From positions 1-40,312 of the forward strand of contig ONFR01000026.1 of assembly GCA_900317125.1 (NCBI GenBank): a stretch of 40,312 nt of DNA, given 5' to 3'. The notes beneath the pieces were generated by a model, which worked only from the letters and a program-made list of their open reading frames with translations, searched no databases and was not told the origin of the DNA. Source of the DNA: an uncultured Bacteroidales bacterium (GTDB taxonomy: Bacteria > Bacteroidota > Bacteroidia > Bacteroidales > P3). The position numbers and the translations under genes are program-made. Shown here piece by piece: positions 35,169 to 40,312 of the stretch (positions are counted from its first letter, which is position 1; the number at the start of each line of letters is the position of its first letter).

Positions 35169-36047
35169 TTATTCCTCTTGCTCGTAATAATAGGAATAGT
35201 CTATGCCTTTCATGAATATCTCTCGGTCATTGATACGGTCAGTCAGAGCCTGTTTCAGTAGTATGCGTATCTTGCTGCTGTCTGTGTGGCGTGCAATCAT
35301 AGCATCAAGGTATTCTTGCTTGTCTATTTTGCTCCAATCCACACACAATTTCAGGCGTTTCTTGAAAATAAAATCAAGCCAGATGCGGGTCGAACGGCCA
35401 TTGCCTTCCATGAAAGGATGAGCAGCATTCATCTCCACATACTTATCGACAATCTGGTCGAAAGTTGTCTCCGGCATTTGCTCCACAGTTTTAAGATAGC
35501 TATGCAAATGCTCCGCCAAACAGAACAGGGTAATGCCTTTGGCAATTGTCTTGGTGCGTATCTTGCCGGCAAAGTCGTAGAGGCCAGCGAAAAGGTAGGC
35601 GTGAATCTGTTGTAATGATTTCACTTTGCCAACGTCCCGGCTTGATACGAGGTTGCTCTCCCACAATGTGTAGGCCTTTTTTCTACTTTGTCCGTCAATA
35701 GTGTTTTCACTGTATTTAAACCAATCGAGGAAAGCCATTGCCTGGCTGTTAGGAATTGCTTTTGCCAATTTTTCCACACCGGACAGGCTGATTACATCGG
35801 TGTTATACCTCTTTCCATCAGCGGCAGCGAGTTTCAGTTGGGTAGTGTCACTAACCACCTCGCTCTGTTCTTTCTTTAATTTGGCCTTGAGGTATTTCCA
35901 ATAGTTGCGGTTCTTCTCGTGGTCGTCCTGTTCGTTGATAGCCCCCACAACATCAAGTACCGAGAACCACCATTGATTGTGTTCCTCGTCCCAAATAGCG
36001 CGAACCGTAAAGTCCTTATAAAAGCGTATGGAAATCTTAGTGGTCAT
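35169..36047 (-). CDS. Bro-N-Fic fusion protein
   Basis: This 292-residue protein joins two domains. Residues about 1-115 look like a Bro-N/phage-antirepressor-type domain: VRAIWDEEHNQWWFSVLDVV, NRNYWKYLKAKLKKE and a TDVISLSGVEKLAKAIPN block, typically DNA-binding. Residues about 120-285 are a Fic domain with the complete motif HPFMEGNGR (210-218), so AMP (or other NMP) transfer to a protein is likely. No inhibitory alpha-helix motif ([S/T]xxxE[G/N]) was evident by eye. It is the last gene of the minus-strand cluster, starting 32 bases after the stop of the NdpA-like gene. Target unknown; toxin, host-modifier or regulator are possible. Confidence 0.85.
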   Translation of the reverse strand: MTTKISIRFYKDFTVRAIWDEEHNQWWFSVLDVVGAINEQDDHEKNRNYWKYLKAKLKKEQSEVVSDTTQLKLAAADGKRYNTDVISLSGVEKLAKAIPNSQAMAFLDWFKYSENTIDGQSRKKAYTLWESNLVSSRDVGKVKSLQQIHAYLFAGLYDFAGKIRTKTIAKGITLFCLAEHLHSYLKTVEQMPETTFDQIVDKYVEMNAAHPFMEGNGRSTRIWLDFIFKKRLKLCVDWSKIDKQEYLDAMIARHTDSSKIRILLKQALTDRINDREIFMKGIDYSYYYEQEE

Positions 36048-36079
36048 TATCCATTTTATAATACCAATACATCGAACAT

Positions 36080-37105
36080 TTATTCTTCGGTATTGTAATA
36101 TACCTTATAGTATTTGCCTTTTTCGTCCTCGCCTTGCTCTATGTGGTCGCGGTTGCCGTCGATGATGATTTGGATTTTTTTGTCGAGGCGGATGATGCGC
36201 TTGTAAGAGCGTTGCTGCTTCTTAAAGGCGTGCTGCGAAATAGTGAAACTGTCATCTATCTCTGTCGCATGTTCCTCCTCATAATTCTTTTTATAGCTTT
36301 TGAAACTCTCAATCACCTCTGGTTGTTCAATTACCTCGTTGGCGAAGTCTTCGATGTCGAAGGTGTCCTTCTCTTTGAAAAACTGTAGTGAACGGTTCAG
36401 CAAGTCAATCTGGTCTGCCTTGGGCACCTCGAACTTCTTGGGGAGTTCTTTGGTGATAAACTGCTTAGCCATAGCCATAACATTCTCAGTGTTTGCATAC
36501 TCATCCTTGCGCTGCCGTACATGTAGGAAGTCGTCAATCCAATACTGCGCATCCACGCCACGATTTGTGTTATCCACCACAGCAACCACATAGCCATTTT
36601 CGCGGTCTTTATTGAAGATAAGGCAACCTTTATCAAGTTTCTTGATATTGATTCCCTGTTCGCTTTCAAGGTTGAAATTGCCCCCCTCTCGTAATACTTT
36701 CAAAAAGGTGTCCTTGTTCTCCGACTTGAACAGTCCTACGGCATCCACCGTCTCGCCATCCAACAGACAGTCTTTGAGATACACTGTATAGAATTCTCCC
36801 CCTTTAATCTTAGGATGCGTGCTCTGCTCGTAGAGGTGCTTGGCGAGATTCACCGACTGTTCCAAAAGGCAATCTGGATTATCGAAAATCTGCGACGTTG
36901 TGCCATACACCACATTATATTCTAGTCCGCTGTCGTGATAGAGTTGGAAATATTCATCAGTAGAAAATGAATCTAAAAAGTACTTTTCCAAAGGAACTAT
37001 AACGTCATCATCAATAATGAGATTTGTTTTCGACAAACACAACAATTCCTCGATTGATTTGTTTCCAACGAAATGAACAGTGATATTATGTATTTTATTT
37101 TCCAT
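36080..37105 (-). CDS. NdpA-like nucleoid-associated protein, Bacteroidetes type
   Basis: This 341-residue protein matches a Bacteroidetes family usually annotated as nucleoid-associated protein (37-kDa NdpA superfamily). Family hallmarks are HNITVHFVGNKSIEE at the start, NLAKHLYEQSTHPKIKGGEFY, VGLFKSENKDTFLK and IKKLDKGCLIFN. The C-terminus has LDKKIQIIIDGNRDHIEQGEDE. It probably binds DNA. Its start overlaps the stop of the membrane-protein gene by 11 bases, so coupling is likely. A second, differently built NdpA (38222-39262) is encoded two genes upstream in the same cluster. The family call is from memory of similar sequences; the exact role is unknown. Confidence 0.72.
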   Translation of the reverse strand: MENKIHNITVHFVGNKSIEELLCLSKTNLIIDDDVIVPLEKYFLDSFSTDEYFQLYHDSGLEYNVVYGTTSQIFDNPDCLLEQSVNLAKHLYEQSTHPKIKGGEFYTVYLKDCLLDGETVDAVGLFKSENKDTFLKVLREGGNFNLESEQGINIKKLDKGCLIFNKDRENGYVVAVVDNTNRGVDAQYWIDDFLHVRQRKDEYANTENVMAMAKQFITKELPKKFEVPKADQIDLLNRSLQFFKEKDTFDIEDFANEVIEQPEVIESFKSYKKNYEEEHATEIDDSFTISQHAFKKQQRSYKRIIRLDKKIQIIIDGNRDHIEQGEDEKGKYYKVYYNTEE

Positions 37106-38222
37106 AATGATTGATAATTGTCGAAATAATTAGATACAAACAAATTATCGCAGGGATCCCCCAGAGAATAAAAGTGATGATTGTTATTCTGTTTTTTTGG
37201 TTCTTCAAAGAATCACTAACGCATTTGAATTTTTCAGATAATAATTCAATATTGGTTTTATTAAACTCTTTTTTATAGTCATTAACGTCAGATTCGATAA
37301 TCTTTAAAATATTTTTTTGGTTAGCCAAAAATAGTTGAATGAGTATAGCAAAAATAAACAAACTTAATGATGTGGCGATATTCTTTGCATTCAATGGCAA
37401 AACATACTTATCAAAATCTAAAGATATCCCCGCTAAAACAAAAGCACTTGGTATTGCTATTAGTTTCGTCTGGGCTTCATTTATAACAGTTTGTATTTTA
37501 CTTGTGTACTCTATGGCTTTGGTGTTTATTTCGAATTTCAATTTGTTGGATGAAAAACTACTAATATAGAATTGATATGCATCCTCACAATCTTGGTATA
37601 ACTCATCTATGTGCATAAGGATTTCCTTAAGTTCACCTGAATGATTTTGAATAAAATCTATCAATTCATTAATGAAAAGATTTTGTTTTTCAATGTTGTC
37701 CCCACATAAAGCCTTTTCAATGAAGTCTAATTTTTTGCTTTTTTCATCAATTAAATTATCTATGTCATTAGAATTGTAGTCCAAGCAAATTACAACTGAT
37801 TTTTTATCACTATAAACAATGGCATTTAATACGTTAGTAGCATCCGAATAGGTATGTTTTGCAATTTGTTTGATAGAATCAATAAAATTAATGATTGTTG
37901 CATATTTAGCCACAAAAATATCAGGATTTTTGTTTCCGTATATGTAAAATGGTTCTGCCCGTTTAGTATATTTGTTTTTGACGATAAAAGTTTCGCATGT
38001 ATCATAAAAACCCAATGTGGATAATTTTGACAATGACAATTCAAGGTTTATAATATCACCTAATTTTACATCATCAGGAATAATACTGTTTTCAAAACAA
38101 TTATGCTGAAACAAGTAATCAACAATCTCTTTATTGGAAACCTTCCAATTGTCACAAAAAAGGGTTCCGTTATCAATTCTTGCAGAACTGTTTTCTGCTA
38201 TTTTGATGATTTCACCAAGCAT
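37095..38222 (-). CDS. uncharacterised membrane protein of the NdpA cluster
   Basis: I do not recognise this 375-residue protein. About 250 residues of hydrophilic, probably cytoplasmic sequence include helical, coiled-coil-prone stretches (about 160-250). Three hydrophobic segments follow: about 254-268 (short), 281-299 and 345-371. A charged loop (about 300-344, rich in Lys, Asp and Glu) separates the last two. This fits a cytoplasmic sensor domain with a C-terminal membrane anchor or pore. It is strongly AT-rich. Its ATG shares a base with the NdpA stop (38222) and its own end overlaps the next gene by 11 bases, so it is embedded between two NdpA-family genes. Confidence 0.7.
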   Translation of the reverse strand: MLGEIIKIAENSSARIDNGTLFCDNWKVSNKEIVDYLFQHNCFENSIIPDDVKLGDIINLELSLSKLSTLGFYDTCETFIVKNKYTKRAEPFYIYGNKNPDIFVAKYATIINFIDSIKQIAKHTYSDATNVLNAIVYSDKKSVVICLDYNSNDIDNLIDEKSKKLDFIEKALCGDNIEKQNLFINELIDFIQNHSGELKEILMHIDELYQDCEDAYQFYISSFSSNKLKFEINTKAIEYTSKIQTVINEAQTKLIAIPSAFVLAGISLDFDKYVLPLNAKNIATSLSLFIFAILIQLFLANQKNILKIIESDVNDYKKEFNKTNIELLSEKFKCVSDSLKNQKNRITIITFILWGIPAIICLYLIISTIINHYGK

Positions 38223-39262
38223 TACTTTTCTAATTGATTGATTAAATCTTCAGGTAATTCCCTAAATGTAAGTTGTTTTTTGTTTTTGTCATAAAAGACA
38301 GTTTTATCTAATTGCGCATTATCGAAGATGATGGTTAAATCTTTGCCTTTGTAATATGTAAATCTCAATTTCTTTATACGAGTACTATCTCCACTAATAA
38401 TTTCACTTACACCGTATTCTTCTTGTGCTGCAAACTCCATGAACCCATTTGGATTTTCATTGTCAAATAATGCTGATATGGCACTTAACTGTATTTCTTT
38501 CTTCGATTTTATGCAATCTAAACAATAATCGTATACTTCATTTTTCTTCCGAATAGAGGCATCTCTATCCAAACCTATTACACTACAATACTTATCAATA
38601 GCATTCACTAATCTTTTAGTTGATTCTGAACTAGTTTTATTGTCATTACAATCAATAAAGCTCATGAAATACAAACTAATGTCCTTATTCCCTCTAACAA
38701 AAGAAAGATAAGTTTTGGATTCTTTGTCTTCCCCTTTTGTGATGTTGTTCCACTTTGTGATGTTTATTAAGCATGCTACATCAATTTTGTTCAAATCAAG
38801 ACTCTTAATATCTTTAATGTTCAAATTGTCATCAATTACAAAACCGTCTTTATTGTTGATTGTCATAACCAACATGTATTCTTGATTTTCTGTGGTATTT
38901 GAGAAATGAACAAAAACCAAATGTCCACCTGTTGCAGGGGATATGTCTTTTATCTTTCTCTTATACAGGTTTGATGCTTCTATAGAGAAATTAAAAAAAT
39001 CAATTTCCTTTTTGTCGTGGTATTTTAGCAACAAGTCTTGAAATGAAGTATCATTGTTGCCAAAAATACCATAGGTAGGATTTGATTTTTTATAGTAGGC
39101 CTCTTTGATGTTGGCCACAAATATTTTCTCTCGATCCGTGGGAGTGATAGCATGTTTTGCATGATGTAGACTGCATTTTGTTGTATGAGCATCTTTTATT
39201 ACTTGATGAATAACAATTCCTTTGATTTTGATGTCATGTCCCTTCTTCTTTAAATCTTTCAT
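38222..39262 (-). CDS. nucleoid-associated protein NdpA/YejK
   Basis: This 346-residue protein closely follows the YejK/NdpA layout. It has IKIKGIVIHQVIKD at the start, AYYKKSNPTYGIFGN, the ISPATGGHLVFVHF block, LNKIDVACLINITKWNN, YLSFVRGNKDISLYFMSFI with the conserved FMxF element, then ISALFDNENPNGFMEFAAQ and a C-terminal LTFRELPEDLINQLEK. YejK is a DNA-binding nucleoid protein of enterobacteria. Homologues are patchy elsewhere and also occur in accessory islands. The gene is strongly AT-rich compared with the methyltransferase that precedes it by 12 bases and the NdpA-like gene two genes later. Co-transcription with the methyltransferase is very likely. Confidence 0.85.
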   Translation of the reverse strand: MKDLKKKGHDIKIKGIVIHQVIKDAHTTKCSLHHAKHAITPTDREKIFVANIKEAYYKKSNPTYGIFGNNDTSFQDLLLKYHDKKEIDFFNFSIEASNLYKRKIKDISPATGGHLVFVHFSNTTENQEYMLVMTINNKDGFVIDDNLNIKDIKSLDLNKIDVACLINITKWNNITKGEDKESKTYLSFVRGNKDISLYFMSFIDCNDNKTSSESTKRLVNAIDKYCSVIGLDRDASIRKKNEVYDYCLDCIKSKKEIQLSAISALFDNENPNGFMEFAAQEEYGVSEIISGDSTRIKKLRFTYYKGKDLTIIFDNAQLDKTVFYDKNKKQLTFRELPEDLINQLEK

Positions 39263-39274
39263 TTTGTTCGTCTT

Positions 39275-40312
39275 TTATTTATATAACACAAATACGCTTT
39301 CGTCGCCGCAGATGTTGCGGATTTTGAGGCGGAGGGGACGGTCGTCGGTGCGGATGGTGCCGTCCCAGAAACGGGTGGTTTTCTTGCCGTTCTCGATGGC
39401 GTAGCCGAGGCGGTCTATCTTGATTTCGGCATCGCTGTGCCACGGGGCGTTCTTGTCGGCTGTGGTACTGTCAACGGAAAGCCATTCGATGGTTTCCAAC
39501 CCTTCCTCGCTGATGAGAATGGCTTTGAACTCCTTCCCTTTGGCCGATGCCTGTGTCTGTCCATTGATGTTGTATTCATCAATCTTGCGTTTCACGCGGT
39601 CACTATGGAATCGTTCAATACTTACCTGCCATTTTTGGAAAATGCCATCCTGCACCTGGCTCATCTTGAACTCGGCTTCGTCTTCGACCACTACATTGTC
39701 GAGCACCTGTTTCAGGTCGCGCAGTTCTATCTCTGCCATAGAGACATCGTTGTTTTCACGGATGAAGGTTTCGATGTCCTGCTTGTCGGTGATGTCAATG
39801 TAGTACACTATCACCTTGCGCACGTCGTCGGGCAGGTCGGGCATCGCCTCATGGATGATGCGGTTCATCAGTGGGCGGTCAAGCAAACGGGTAGTGCCAT
39901 CCATCAGGTTGGGCAGATAGACGGGCATCATGCCGAATTGGCTGTCGTGGATACTGCCTTCCCAGAACTTGTCGAGTTTATCCTCATTGCGTAAGCCGAG
40001 GATAAGGCTGCGCAGTTTCTCCATTGTCTGCACGGGATTGCGGTAGAGCGATACGCCATCGCGCACCTCCTTAATGTCGAAGCTAGCACCGAGAGCTTGT
40101 AGCCGGTCGCGAGTGGTCTGAATGCTATTGATGCCAATGTCGTTGTGGATAAAATGTCGTCCCAGTTTTTGTGCCACAGCAGCAGTCACACCACTGCCAC
40201 CAAAGAAGTCTGCCACCAACATGCCCTCATCGCTACTTGCTTTGATTATACGTTCTAATAAGGCTTCTGGTTTTTGGGTGGCATAGTCAACACGCTCTTG
40301 TGCTTGAGAATT
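39275..40312 (-). CDS. site-specific DNA methyltransferase (partial, 5' end outside window)
   Basis: The C-terminal 345 residues of a DNA methyltransferase are present; the frame is open to the window edge, so the N-terminal part with the DPPY-type motif is missing. Visible motifs are [19 protein letters not shown] then [16 protein letters not shown], the SAM-binding motif I with its preceding beta-class element (N6-adenine/N4-cytosine type, PF01555-like). A long C-terminal extension of about 250 residues follows and is not recognised; it may hold target recognition. Type III Mod and related large adenine methyltransferases show such a layout. No restriction subunit is downstream; instead the NdpA gene follows after 12 bases. 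The rest of the system lies beyond 40312. Confidence 0.85.
   Translation of the reverse strand, partial: NSQAQERVDYATQKPEALLERIIKASSDEGMLVADFFGGSGVTAAVAQKLGRHFIHNDIGINSIQTTRDRLQALGASFDIKEVRDGVSLYRNPVQTMEKLRSLILGLRNEDKLDKFWEGSIHDSQFGMMPVYLPNLMDGTTRLLDRPLMNRIIHEAMPDLPDDVRKVIVYYIDITDKQDIETFIRENNDVSMAEIELRDLKQVLDNVVVEDEAEFKMSQVQDGIFQKWQVSIERFHSDRVKRKIDEYNINGQTQASAKGKEFKAILISEEGLETIEWLSVDSTTADKNAPWHSDAEIKIDRLGYAIENGKKTTRFWDGTIRTDDRPLRLKIRNICGDESVFVLYK

Overview
The window looks like a chromosomal segment of an uncultured or unnamed member of the Bacteroidales. The evidence is the recurring Bacteroidetes-type promoter (TTTG or TTG, about 19 bases, then TAnnTTTG), an S46 dipeptidyl-peptidase, Bacteroidetes-style lipoproteins, GH106/GH29/GH28 glycan-degrading enzymes, two tRNA-Ala genes and a KpsF/LptB lipopolysaccharide pair. 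I do not assign a genus. Housekeeping and secreted-enzyme genes are fairly GC-rich. Two blocks (about 6859-9240 and 37095-39262) are visibly AT-rich and look acquired.

Layout. 1-3400: an IS5-family transposase, a small Cys-rich unknown protein, a barrel-like lipoprotein and a truncated ISXO2/IS1595-type transposase. 3400-3800: gene-free DNA with a perfect hairpin and a MITE-like repeat. 3806-6553: a secreted GH106-like glycoside hydrolase with an apparent internal deletion and heptamer repeats inside its reading frame. 6859-9146: a tight, AT-rich three-gene operon of unknown function. It is bracketed by a 226-bp direct repeat, because part of the GH106 gene recurs at 9358-9583. 9621-13004: a polysaccharide flippase and a VWA-domain membrane protein. 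These face, across a perfectly symmetrical divergent promoter, a lipoprotein metallopeptidase (HEFGH) and a DPP11-like S46 peptidase, followed by an acyltransferase-3 protein. 18786-21256: two tRNA-Ala genes (GGC and CGC) enclosing an AAA_14/DUF4143 ATPase and a second MITE-like repeat.

21516-24055: dapB in an apparent operon with a FecCD-type permease and its ATPase. 24084-32668 (minus strand): a GH29-GH28 fusion lipoprotein with a partial third domain, an LTA-synthase/sulfatase-like membrane enzyme, an FlK-like hotdog thioesterase and RecQ. RecQ is divergent from kpsF (arabinose-5-phosphate isomerase), whose only ATG is out of frame behind an A10 tract, and then lptB. 34740-35030: a small GNAT protein.

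35169-40312 (minus strand, running off the end): a compressed cluster in the order DNA methyltransferase (partial), NdpA/YejK nucleoid-associated protein, three-TM membrane protein, second NdpA-like protein, Bro-N-Fic fusion. Junctions are 12 bp, a 1-bp overlap, an 11-bp overlap and 32 bp. Together with the AT-rich operon at 6859-9146, this is the best candidate for an undescribed system. A defence or DNA-surveillance role is inference from composition and context only.
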